Source of the DNA: Melanocharis versteri
Taxonomy: Eukaryota; Chordata; Aves; Passeriformes; Melanocharitidae
Direction: 5' to 3'
DNA: 64,000 nucleotides
Assembly: GCA_013397845.1 (NCBI GenBank)
Contig: VZTG01001997.1
Span: 1,450,212-1,514,211, forward strand
Below, piece after piece: positions 49,489 through 59,900 of this stretch. The stretch's first letter is position 1. Every line of letters begins with the position of its first letter. The notes beneath the pieces were generated by a model. It was not told where the DNA came from. It saw only the letters and a list, made by a program, of their open reading frames with translations, and ran no database searches. A program made the translations under genes and the position numbers.

Positions 49489-51499
49489 GATAAACCATGA
49501 CATAAGGCCTTGGTGTCACCTTTCAATTCTGTCTGAGAGGCAACACGACATTTTGCTGAATGAAGCAATTTTCATGTATTTCTGTTGCTGTCTTTTCCAC
49601 CCTACAAAACAATAAGTACCAGCTTCATGGTAGGGCTGACACCAGTGCTGATGTCTTTCAAAATATTACAGGATTCAGAATTTTCATTTCATTTCAAATT
49701 TCATCTTTAACACCAGATGCTATTCAATTAATTTTAAAGAGATATTTCAAATACAGATTAGTTCAACACCAGTTCTGTCCATATGGCAGTCACTGCAGTG
49801 GGGAAGAATCTTCATTCATGCAGGCTGGTCAGTGTAGCTTTACAACTTCCCTGTACAGTCTACAAACATTTATTTCCAGATATTTTAAGGAAGCTAACAA
49901 GTAGGACTTTAATGGTGCATGCAGCATGATTGCATGAACGAGTATCTAGAAACACATTTCATTTTGATTTTCCATTTTCATTGGACACCAGCAGCAGTGA
50001 CATGTAACAGCAATCCCAGGCAGATGACAAACATCATGTTTTCACATGTCTCGTGATTAACTGGAAATGCCTGGTACCAGTGATGCAACAAAGCAAGGTC
50101 TAACTTTGGCTGAAAAAATTATTTTGGCTAGTTTAAGAAAGCAGAATAGAAGAGGAAATAGCAACACAAAACCAACTGGAATCTTGCGAGTTTTTAAGTG
50201 CCTTGAGTTACCAGCTCAGGATTCTACATTTTACATTTATGAACATTTTGTTCAATCACTCTCCACAGAAATAGGATGATCCAAGAACAAGTTGACAGAT
50301 AACAGCCTCTGAGATCATGAGGTAGGAACAGCTAGAGTTCTTTTCTCCTGCAACAGAGGTCAAATGAAAATTCATAAACAAGAGATTTCTGATACAACTA
50401 CTTCCAATATTTCATATACTTGAATTGAGGATGATTTATTGCATGACAATTTGTTCTGACACTAAGGATTCAGAGATTCAAAAGTACTGTGTTTCCCTTC
50501 TTTATATTGAATTTTTTAAGGTGATATTGAAAGTGGGGTATATTGTGTCCCCACTTCAAAATTTTCTAATAAAAGCACAACTGGGATAGAACAAAGAGGT
50601 TAAGAATACCACTAAGTGAGCCTTTATGGTATAAAACACTCCCCATTAAAAGAAAGAAACTACCAAATTACCTGTCCTGCCTGAAATGTCAGAAGCTTTT
50701 AAGAAATAGCAAATCTAGTTCTGTACCAGTGCTTCTGTCTGCTCCGTGGCTTTTACAATATCTTCTGACGTCTTACAGTGTTTAGGCTCACCTGGAAGAT
50801 AAACAAATGTGATTGGGAACCGGAATGAGGAAGTTAACCAAGTCAAGAGAATCTGCACAGCCATAGACAGACAGAATCTAGTTCCTCGAGATATTTTAAG
50901 GTTAAAATGAGGTCCCAGTCACTGCTTTCTTTAACTGCTTTCTCATCAGAATGAGCATCAGCTTGAATTAAATGATCGTTATGGTTTATCCACAAGGCAA
51001 AAGATAGAATGAAAGCAATAGATCACAGCATGAAACAAAACAATGAACACTTTTACATGAGTGTTAATAAAGTGGGTTTGGTTTCGGTTCATTTTTTTCT
51101 TCCAGCTTATTGAAAGTCAAAATTCACCCTCTGCGGAGAAGAGCTCTTTAAATCCTCTTTACCAGAGGTATTCAAATCAGAGTAAGTTTCTCCCAGATAG
51201 TGAAAGATGCCAGTGTCAGGTTCTAAGAATTCAATTAATTCAATCAGATTGGAGAAATGACACAGAGTAACACAAGCAGCTTTCAAACTATGTGATACAA
51301 CATGAATCTCAAATTGATAATCACAGAATCAAGATGTTGCTTAAACTATTCCTTCAGTTGCTTTGAATGAGTACAGCTGAAGAAATTATACACTGAGATG
51401 GTAGGCAGGGTACAACGTAGCAAACTCACAGTGTTATCTACTAACTACATATAGTAACTTCTCCGTGTTAGCCAGTTGATCAAGGGATCCCACCAGTAA

Positions 51500-51785
51500 G
51501 AACGCGGAACTGAAAATGTCAAAAAGGAAAAGCACAGAAGTCTCAAAAGTGGAAAAGATGACCTGGGAGAGGCATAAAAGTTATTAAAATAGAAAGGGGA
51601 ATATTTTTGAAAGCCAGAAAACAAAGGTAGAAGTAGCTGAAAGGGAAAGCAGATGATGCGTGATCTCAAAGGAAAATGGAAAGATGATGGCAAGTTGAAA
51701 CAGAGGATGACAGTTCAGAAAAGATAACAGGAAGAAAGGAAAGAAAACTCAAGACAACAAGCATGAGGAAAGAAGAAAATTAATA
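51500..51785 (+). other. Purine-rich strand segment
   Basis: About 285 bases in which the + strand is dominated by A and G, with many GAAAG and GGAAA units, but without a fixed repeat period. The - strand frame across it (51445-51693) is Ser/Phe/Pro-rich because of this bias and is not a gene. Confidence 0.5.
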
Positions 51786-51894
51786 CCTATGAATCTACCA
51801 TGGCTTCACTGTAAACAAGTAGGAATTGCTACTGATGTCACCCTTGTTTCACTACCTTGAGTGGTGGCAGAGTGTGTGCTGCCCACTCTGTAAT

Positions 51895-51945
51895 GCAGCC
51901 ACAAGCAGATGGGCCATATTGGATCATCGAGTCCACTACACCACC
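51895..51945 (-). mobile_element. Possible short CR1 remnant
   Basis: GGATCATCGAGTCCA followed by a C-rich stretch matches the reverse complement of the conserved CR1 3' segment. The same 15-base word, with one difference at its start, is present in the clear CR1 copy 350 bases downstream. The flanks are not recognisable, so this may be a truncated insertion or a small duplication from that copy. Confidence 0.35.
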
Positions 51946-52225
51946 CCTTATTTTATATACATTTAATGTAGGTGAAATACAAACAACCAATACTTCAAAG
52001 GCTTTTAAAGTCTCAAAATTGGAATAACATTAATTAGAACAAGGTTCTCTACAGATCTTTCAGCCTGTGGCTCTTTTCGGAGGGATTTAGCAAAACTTTA
52101 TTAGCATTATTATCCATAAAAACAAAAAAGGGGGTAGTAAGAAGTATGTAAATAAAAGCTATTTATCTAAAGATTTGAATTTTATACTTGACACTTGAGT
52201 TCATGGAAGCCTTAAAACAAAACAA

Positions 52226-52717
52226 TTCACAGAATCACAGAGCAAGCTGAGTTGAAAGGGATCCACAAGGATCATCGAGTCCAGCTCCTGGCCCTGCCCA
52301 GCACCATCCCAAGAATCACATCATGTGCCTGAAAGCCTTATCCAAACACTTCTTGAACTCTGTCAGCCTGGTGCTGTGACCACTGCCCTGGGGAGCCTGT
52401 TCCAGTGCCCAAACACCCTCTGGGTGAAGAACTTTTTACTAATATCCAACGTAAACCTCCCCAACACAACTTCAGGCCACTCCCTTGAGTCCTGTCAGTG
52501 TCACCACAGAGAAGGGATCAGTGTCTGCCCCTCCTCTTCCCCTCAGGAGGAAGTTGTAACCACAGTGAGGTCTCCCCTCAGTCTCTTCTTCTCCAGGCTG
52601 AACAGACCCAGTGACCTCAGCTGCTCCTCATACGCCTTCTGCTCCAGACCCTTCACCATCTCGTGGCCTCCTCTGGATGGTCTCTAATAGCTTCATATCT
52701 TTCTTATATTGTGGTAT
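52226..52717 (-). mobile_element. CR1 LINE fragment, about 490 bases, 3' part
   Basis: The + strand begins with TTCACAGAATCACAGAG, the reverse complement of the CR1 terminal octamers, then ATCATCGAGTCCAG. It continues through the well-known antisense blocks, including the CTGGGGAGCCTGTTCCAGTG region, the GGGTGAAGAACTTTTTACTAATATCCA region and the TTCTTCTCCAGGCTGAACAG region, and fades near 52717. Sequence is well preserved compared with the 35.6 kb copy, so the insertion is younger. The 120-codon + strand frame (52325-52687) is antisense CR1 and not a gene. Confidence 0.96.
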
Positions 52718-52869
52718 AAATTTCAAAAATCTAAACATTAACTTCTAAGACATATATAGCGTTTTATTTGTGCATCAAGTTTTTTATGCGATTAAAAAAA
52801 TGTGTTTGCTAATGGCTGTTATCTTATAAATCCTACCTTTTTATAAGGACATTATTTGCTTCTTTAATC

Positions 52870-53110
52870 TAACCTTCCCTCCATCCTTATCCCATGCACG
52901 AGCACGGATGCCTTCCCTTAGTGCCAGGGCCCTGGTTTACCCAAGGAGCGCTGATGAAGTGGGCAGCACAGCAATCTGCTCCCGCTCTGCTCGGACGCGG
53001 AGGGTTCCACGCTGGCTGAGCTCCACGGGGCCACCACAGCGCTGAGCAGTCACCAAGCACTTGCAGGGCACAGATGATCCCCTGATGCCACCTGCAGCTC
53101 CATAAATCAA
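52870..53110. other. GC- and CpG-rich intergenic patch
   Basis: About 240 bases with many CpGs (for example around 52985-53045) in AT-rich surroundings, just beyond the CR1 copy. The 84-codon frame on the - strand (52887-53141) is Trp- and Cys-rich without resemblance to a known family. A small regulatory element is possible. Confidence 0.3.
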
Positions 53111-53319
53111 GCTGGCACGTTGTTGGTGTGGATCTGCCCACTGCTGTTTAACCTGGTTATTCTCCAGAGGCTCTCACTTACTGACTGCTGGTGGTGTGCT
53201 GCACACTCGATGGGACTGGGCAGTCCTCTCCTGTCACACAGAGTGAAGCTACTGGCAATCTGGTTTATCACAGATTTATTATCTCCCTTGCGTTTTGATA
53301 TTAAGGATTAATGTGGCTA

Positions 53320-53520
53320 TCATTACAAGTGAGAAGTTAAGTTTGCCAATTAGCATTTATAAATCATTGAAATGTGGAGTCGTTTAATTAAACATAAGTA
53401 GTTTTTAAAATTAATGTTCTAATTAATAAATCACTCAGGAGAAAAGGAAAATCATCACTTAAAAAAATCACCTTATAATAGTTTCATTTAATCTTGTAAC
53501 GTTCAATTAAATGAAAGTGA
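53320..53520. promoter_or_regulatory. Candidate conserved non-coding element, TAAT-dense
   Basis: About 200 bases with repeated homeodomain-type cores: CCAATTAGC (53346-53354), TTTAATTAAAC (53385-53395), TAATTAATAAAT (53421-53432) and TTCAATTAAATG (53503-53514). It is non-coding and non-repetitive. The role is inferred only from motif density in AT-rich DNA. Confidence 0.25.
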
Positions 53521-55455
53521 GATGATGAAAAGGAAAAAAGGTATTGTGGAGAAAAGCAACATTCAGTCCCAACGGCAGTGCTTGTAAGAGCGACCCTCCA
53601 GTCTTCCCTTTGCACCAACCAGGACCCAAGGCAGAGCTACTCCTGTCACTAAAATGTGATGGTCTACAAGAACTACACCTAGAAGGATATGTGATACAAG
53701 GAGCAGAAAACATCCCCTTTTTGATTTTTTTAAATGGGGAACCCTCTCATCATAGCACATCCAAACATTCATTCACAGTTCCCAAGAATGCTCACACATC
53801 ATCTTCCTGTGTTCCCCAACTGTTACAATTGAATCACTTACAGAAAACTTAACTGAATTTCCTGCTTTTTATAAAAGACCTGAATAACCATGTTGCTTTT
53901 CTTCTTCCTTTCTATCTCACCCTCCCAGCCCTGGCACCCACAGGTGCTCACTTCTCCACCCCGGCAGTCAGCAAGCACTCTGGACATCCTCTTAGCCCTC
54001 TACCCCCCCATCCTTAGTACAGAAAGTACAGAAGTAGAGAAGTCTAGCATGGAGAGTGCTAATAATGCCCTGAGAGATGTATGGTGTCTCTTAGAATACT
54101 CAAATAAATCTAATTTGTGAAACAGGGAAAAAAATGTAGGGTCATGTGTTTGCTACCTTCTGCTTGCTTGAAGCAGCATTCCATTGAAAATGTCTGACCT
54201 TGGTTAAAAGAGCCCTGTCTGGATCCACTGGACATCATCAGAGGTGCAAATACGCTATTAAAAACTTAATGGCTTCTTACCCATTTCACAAATTTTGCAG
54301 TTTGAAGTTTTAAAGTACAATGCATTCTCTAAAATATTTCCTGCCTTAGAAAACAAATGAGATTAGCATTTTCTAAGATAAGAAATCTCTGTTCTCATTG
54401 GAAAGGTGGACTGTAAAGACTGACAAGGTAACAGAGTGAACTAACTGCATGCTGAGTTGTATCTGATCTCTCAAACATCATTTTATTGGTCAGCTATCAA
54501 AAGACCCACAAGTACAGCTACACCACAACTGCCTTCTGCAGAGTCTGAAAGATAAAAGATGCAGCTTTTCCTACTGCATTCCTCACCCAGGAGATGGGGA
54601 ACTTCTCTAAGGCTCTTTAAGTTGAGCTTTAATACAAACCTGGTGTAAAAAATACATATCAAAAGATAAAATGTCAGTTATTAGACAACTTCAAATGCTG
54701 TGAAAATAATTTTAGTGTAAATATTTTGATTTAGGGCCCTAAATTAACCATCTGTTATTTCTGATGGAAAAAACCTGTCAACAATAAAAGCATGGAGCCG
54801 TGGAATGTGGAAATCTAGAGTAAGTGGGAGTTCTCCATAAAAAGGTTTTTTGAGAAATATGCCAAGTCATATACTCATGTCTAAGCTAAGCATTATAAGC
54901 ACGTCAGTGTTGCTGCTCAGACAATGCCACACTTCTGGCACAATATTGCAAGGCTTACTGTCATTAAAGCATTAATGAGTTTCGCATTTTAAGGAAAAGT
55001 GAGGAAAAGAGGTGTCATTATATCCTTGATTATTCTTATTACCCTAATGCCTCAAAGCTTATTCTAACTACAAGCAAGCTCAGAAAACAAAATGAAGATG
55101 CACAGTGTCTTTCTCTTCCTTTGATAACATCTATTCCTAGTAGTTTGGGCATGTTGCCCTTAATACTGTGTTGCAATCACCAGATCTTAGACATGGTCAT
55201 CTTGTGACAAAATACTTACACTCTGAAAACATATTCTGACATTTTAGCGATTTTCTGGCTGCTCCACTTGTCTTGGAGCTACAGTCAAAAGACTGATCTT
55301 CCTGATTAAGAGAATGGCACAGTCCCATGACTACTACAGTTGGCAAATTCCATCTACTTAAGCTTAACTCTTAGATTCACGCTACGTTTGGTCCAAAGGA
55401 TAACAATCATATTAGGTGCCCAAACTAAGGAGGATAAATATTAATAGCATAATTA

Positions 55456-55461
55456 TTTATT
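55456..55461 (-). terminator. PDE1A: Candidate AATAAA polyadenylation signal for the - strand gene
   Basis: A - strand AATAAA lies about 285 bases past the stop codon of the terminal exon at 55743-56128, a plausible proximal poly-A signal. Such hexamers are common in AT-rich DNA. Confidence 0.4.
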
Positions 55462-55742
55462 AAAAAAGAAAGTGCTAGATAGTTCTGTTTTGAAAGTTTA
55501 CCTTATTCTCCAGCACCAAATGGCTATTTAATTGTAGATACATATCTTTAAATTATTCTAAAACCATTCTTTAAGTTCAAGTAAAATATATTCTCTAAAG
55601 AATTTTCTAGTAGATCCCAAATAGTTGATATTAAAAAGTTGATATTTGTTTATATGCTCCTATTTGACATTTTAGGAGACTATCACTTTTACACAGACCT
55701 GAAGGAACTGTCCTATGCTGGTGGTTTGTACAACACCTCATT

Positions 55743-56128
55743 TCAATATTTTACATTACTGTTGATGTTTGACAGGGAGATACCAGACACTGCTGCAGCT
55801 TCACCCTGGACAGCTTCATTAGATTGGCTGGTGCTCTGTGATGAAGCATTACCATTCAGTGGGTCTGTATTCTGTGTCTCTTGCTGGGCATCGCTGAGAT
55901 CTTTCTGGTTCGGATCAGAGTTAGTGCATTTTTCTGAGCTGGATTCATCACTCAGAGGAGTGTCGAAAGAGACTACTTGTAGCACGATGGATCTGGGAGG
56001 ACAGGTTGTACCATCACTTCCCTGACTACTCTCATTTTGTGTCCTTGTTGCCTCTTCCTGTAACTGTGCATCTGTGGAATTTCTGCTTTGGTCTTTTTCC
56101 TGTTCACCAACATTTTTCACAAGTTCTT
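55743..56128 (-). CDS. PDE1A: Terminal coding exon, probably PDE1A, with an unusually long acidic tail
   Basis: On the - strand a pyrimidine-rich acceptor (TTTTGTTCCCTCTTTGTAG) is followed by an open frame to TGA at 55745-55743: two bases finishing a codon, then 127 codons. It starts (E)ELVKNVGEQEKDQS and continues as a Ser/Gln/Asn/Glu-rich, low-hydrophobicity, presumably disordered tail ending SNVKY. PDE1A is a Ca2+/calmodulin-dependent cyclic nucleotide phosphodiesterase. It is assigned because PDE1A is the convergent neighbour of PPP1R1C in vertebrates and because one mammalian isoform ends in a similar EDLVNAEEKHDETHS-like segment. The catalytic exons are outside the window. The similarity covers only about 15 residues, so the gene assignment is an inference. 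The exon itself, from its splice site and composition, is fairly secure. Confidence 0.55.
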
Positions 56129-59100
56129 CTACAAAGAGGGAACAAAATAGGTGAATTAGATAAGAAGGATATGCCACAATTTTTTGATTTCAGAGTAGTG
56201 ACAGATAGAGCTGCACACAGGAACACTGTGAACATCAGTTTCTGCCTGAGGCCATGCCCACTGTGTTTAATACGGGTCAGATTCTGCTGCTGATTGCACG
56301 ACTGCAGCTGAACCATAGCCGTCCTCTTTCTGGTTTGATGTCTTGTATGTACCTCTCATTTGGCGATAATACAAGCAAGGAGCACCATCAGAGAACAGTA
56401 ACCTGAAGGATGGCAGCAGGAGGGCCCCTTGCTGCAGGCATGTCCCTCTGCAGTGGTGTTTACCAACACAGGACTAGGAAGAGCAGAGCTCACCAGCTCT
56501 GAGAGAGAGAGGGCATGGAGGGGAACACTTGCTGGGGATGGGGCAGGCATCAGAATGGAGGGGAAGCCCTGAGGGAAATCAGCCTATCAACCTGGGAAAG
56601 TCCAAACCATCAAGTTTGGAACAAGCTGGAACAAGCTATAGGAGTCTATGCCTGTGCTATCCAGTACTGCTGCCATTATGGCTAATGGCACATGTAGAAC
56701 AGGAAGGAACAGATACAGGGGAAACAGCGCTTCAGGGGATAGCAGCAACAGGAAAAAATAATGTTTGTGCAAGGCTCTACTCCTTGCTCTATTGCAGAGA
56801 CTTGGAGAACAGTACAAATGAAATGGCCCAGAGCAAAAGGAGAAAGAACAGAACAGCACAGAGAGCTGGCACTGGGAATAACTAGATGAAAAAGAAACAG
56901 AGAATGGAAAACTTGTGACAGCAGGTGAAGAGTCCAACAAAAAATAAATGTACCATCTTCATGGAGGGCCTATTTGTCTTGCTTTTATAATCTGTATTTC
57001 ATAAATTTAGATTTTAGAATGTGTACACGAGTATAGAAGATTCCAAGTACTGTCAATTTAGAAAGTTAAAGCATTGCAGTTTGAACAGCATGGGCATAAA
57101 ACAGCTGCATGATATTACATAAAATTTCTAATTCGGATGTTAGAAATTATTAAGGAAGGAAACCAAGCATTGAGATACTTATTGAGTTCAACTGGCAGCT
57201 CTCAGAAACTCTGATTGTGAGTGACCAGTCCAAATCCAGGCCACAAGTGATTGCCCATGACAACTGAAAGATAACCCAGACTGTAAGCACATTTTTATTG
57301 CTGTCAGCATTTGGCACCACCTCACTTTTCTAAATCCAGAGAAAAGTTCCCCCTGAAGTACAGTTTGGTCTGTGAAATGGGATGGAAGGGAACACCTTCA
57401 AACCTGAACTGGTGTGCAGAAACACAGAATAATTTAATTTCCTTCTTTTGTCATTTATACTTCCTAGTATACTTTTTTTAAAAATCAAGCACTTTAAAAT
57501 TTGAGCAATTTCTACATTGTTAAACCCTTTTTCCCAAATTTTAGAGTTCTGCTTGGTTTGGATTCCAAATCTTCTGAAACTTGGACAGGTAGTCTTTTTC
57601 TACAGACTTCAATGTAGCTCTTAAAAGAAGAGGTTGGGCTAAAGCCATTGAGAAATATGTATATGGAACTTGATGCAAGTTATGTTCAATCTAGGGACGT
57701 TATTTAAAGCACCCATCACTCATGATATAACCTACCTACATAAGCCTTTTTTCCTATGAAAGTGATTTACGTTCCATATTCGCCTCCAAATGGCAGAAGT
57801 GCAGCATTTTTCCTTAGCTTCATAAAAAACCCAAAGGAAATTCAAACATTTCACACGCTGTTCAGATGCATCAGTAAGTTAAAAAAAGCAAAGCTGAATT
57901 ATAAGCACACATCAAACTGTAATATTAATGTAGCTCACACTGGTGAGATTTTTTTAACCAAAAAGCTAGTAAGAAGAGAGTATTTTTCTCACTGAATGTT
58001 GTTTCAGGACTATTCTAGCCAGAATTCAGGTGTGTCTTCGTGTAACTGAATGGCTGACCATTTTATTCTCATATTAGAAAGCTCAGAATATTCATACATG
58101 CTAAATCCACTATGATTTTTAGTTCATAAAGCTGAATATCCAAACTTAAAATTGTTCTAATTCACTACCTAGCAAACTTAAACTGGCAAGTGAAGATTAA
58201 GAGTTTAATCATAACAACTCTGATGGCTCATTCCTATGTCATGACAGTTTCCAATTTCTGACTGCCCTTGAGATGATCTCAGATTTGTCTGTTTAAGGAT
58301 ACCTAAACCAGAGCCAAACTCTAACTGATGGATGGAGCTTTGAAATGGAGTATCTCTGCACCAAGATACACTTGATAACATACCAGTTAAATTTTGCATT
58401 TAAACTGGTATGAGACTACAGGACTACCCAGCAGGAGTGGCTGGTAGGAGGGACTGAGATTGAGAAGCCTCAAGAGCAAAATCCTCTACGATGATGTCAC
58501 AAGTGTCATTAAGACCCTCCTCTGTTTCCTTAGTACTAAGTCTCTCACCTGCTGGACATCTGACTCTATGTTCTGACTTGCTTTGCTCCACTCAGCTTTA
58601 ATCCCTATTAATCCACTGCCAGAAAGATAAAAAATATGGGGTTCTTATGGTATGTCAGCCACTTGTGGAATATGCTAAATGTGCTGGAAAAATATCGATT
58701 TCTTCTTTCTCTAACAGCTAATAACTGTACTCTTTATATTGCATATAATACTTGGAATTTTCTATCATTTCTGCTGTCCTAGATCACTCTGATGAAACAG
58801 AATTATCTAGCAGTCTAAATGAGGCTGAGACTGGGACAGTGACCAAACAACTAGAATTCAAGCAGGGCACTGCTAAATTAATCCTACTACTGTAAGAGCA
58901 ATGGAGCTGGAATGATGTCTGACCCCCACTGCTGTGCAGGAAGAATTGTAATAAATACTGTGGCAGTCTCTGTCTCCAGCCAGCCACAAAATGCCAGGAC
59001 CCTCTGAGGGCAGCGGGCCAGGCTGCTGCCCCTCACCCTGCACTGGGCTCTGGGAAGAGCAAGCTCCCCCTCCCTATGGGCACATCACCATGGCCAGCCA

Positions 59101-59328
59101 GAGATGGAGATGGAGTAGGTTAAATGAACAAGGAAATCCGGCATTTGCAACATTGTCAATATCCAATAACAGTCAATAGATTAAAAAGGTGTAAAAGATT
59201 AAACAACCATCCATCTTGGCCCCAGAAGATTGTTTGGGTTTTGGGGTGTGTCATTTAGGCACTGAAGAGCTCAGGGATTATCACAGCCATTCAGATAAAG
59301 GCAGGCAGGAGTACATTGTGCAGTGCAG

Positions 59329-59775
59329 TCAACTCAGGGTATATGTTGTTATTGCTATTGGTTTTGCTCTCTCTGCTTTAACTTGGTCAAAGTGCCAGGA
59401 TCCAGGCCTGTTTATGTATTTTTCAACTGTTGGGTTTGTTTTCTTTACAAGAATCCAAGTGTTATTCAGCAAAATTTGTGTGAATCCCTTTATAAAATCA
59501 GTGGCTTCTCCTAATTGGTCTGTCAGGGGTGACTCAAGCTTATCCCTCTTTTCTGCATTTCTGTGCCATTTCTGAAATCCTGCCTTAAAGCACAGTCCTT
59601 TATGAGAAGGAACAATGACATTTGACACATAAACACGATAGAAGTGATGTCTTTCTTCCCTTGTGTTCAGGCTGGGCTGTTGGCAAAATAACTGTAATAC
59701 AGTATTTTGTTTGGAAAACTGGCAAGACTCATAAGGCAATAGCCCAATTTCAGAATAGCTGAACAATTCTGGTAC
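59329..59775 (-). other. Methionine-free open frame of about 148 codons, unrecognised
   Basis: From the TGA at 59778-59776 to the TGA at 59331-59329 the - strand is open, unusual for DNA of this AT content. The translation has no Met, so it cannot start by itself from ATG. Its composition is protein-like, with segments such as HFYRVYVSNVIVPSHKG, EATDFIKGFTQILLNNTW and KTNPTVEKYINRPGSWHFDQ. No clear splice sites frame it and I do not recognise a family. It could be an old retroelement or pseudogene fragment, an unannotated exon or chance. The opposite strand has a 119-codon frame here too. Confidence 0.25.
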
Positions 59776-59879
59776 TCAGTAATTTTGCATTTGCAGAAAA
59801 TGTGTTAACTAGTGGAGGCAACTTCTTTCCTCTCTTCTTTTAATCAGATTGTGCTCTTTTTTCATTAAGTCGCCAGGGG

Positions 59880-59900
59880 TTTTTGTTTTGTTTTGTTTTT
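59880..59900. repeat. (TTTTG)n simple repeat
   Basis: Four pentanucleotide units of T-rich sequence. It could be a worn poly-A tail read on the opposite strand. Confidence 0.8.

Larger units (their letters stand above)
41061..55440. other. Intergenic region between the convergent 3' ends of PPP1R1C and the presumed PDE1A
   Basis: No confident gene is seen. The region contains a long antisense CR1, candidate conserved blocks at 44.4-44.95 and 53.3-53.5 kb, a purine-rich strand at 51.5-51.78 kb and an unexplained block at 48.45-49.5 kb. Some of it could belong to a long alternative 3' UTR of either gene. Frames up to 181 codons occur (48596-49141) but lack family resemblance. Confidence 0.6.

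Noticed and set aside
52325..52687. 120-codon + strand frame
   Set aside because: It is the antisense strand of a CR1 element, a common false gene in bird genomes.
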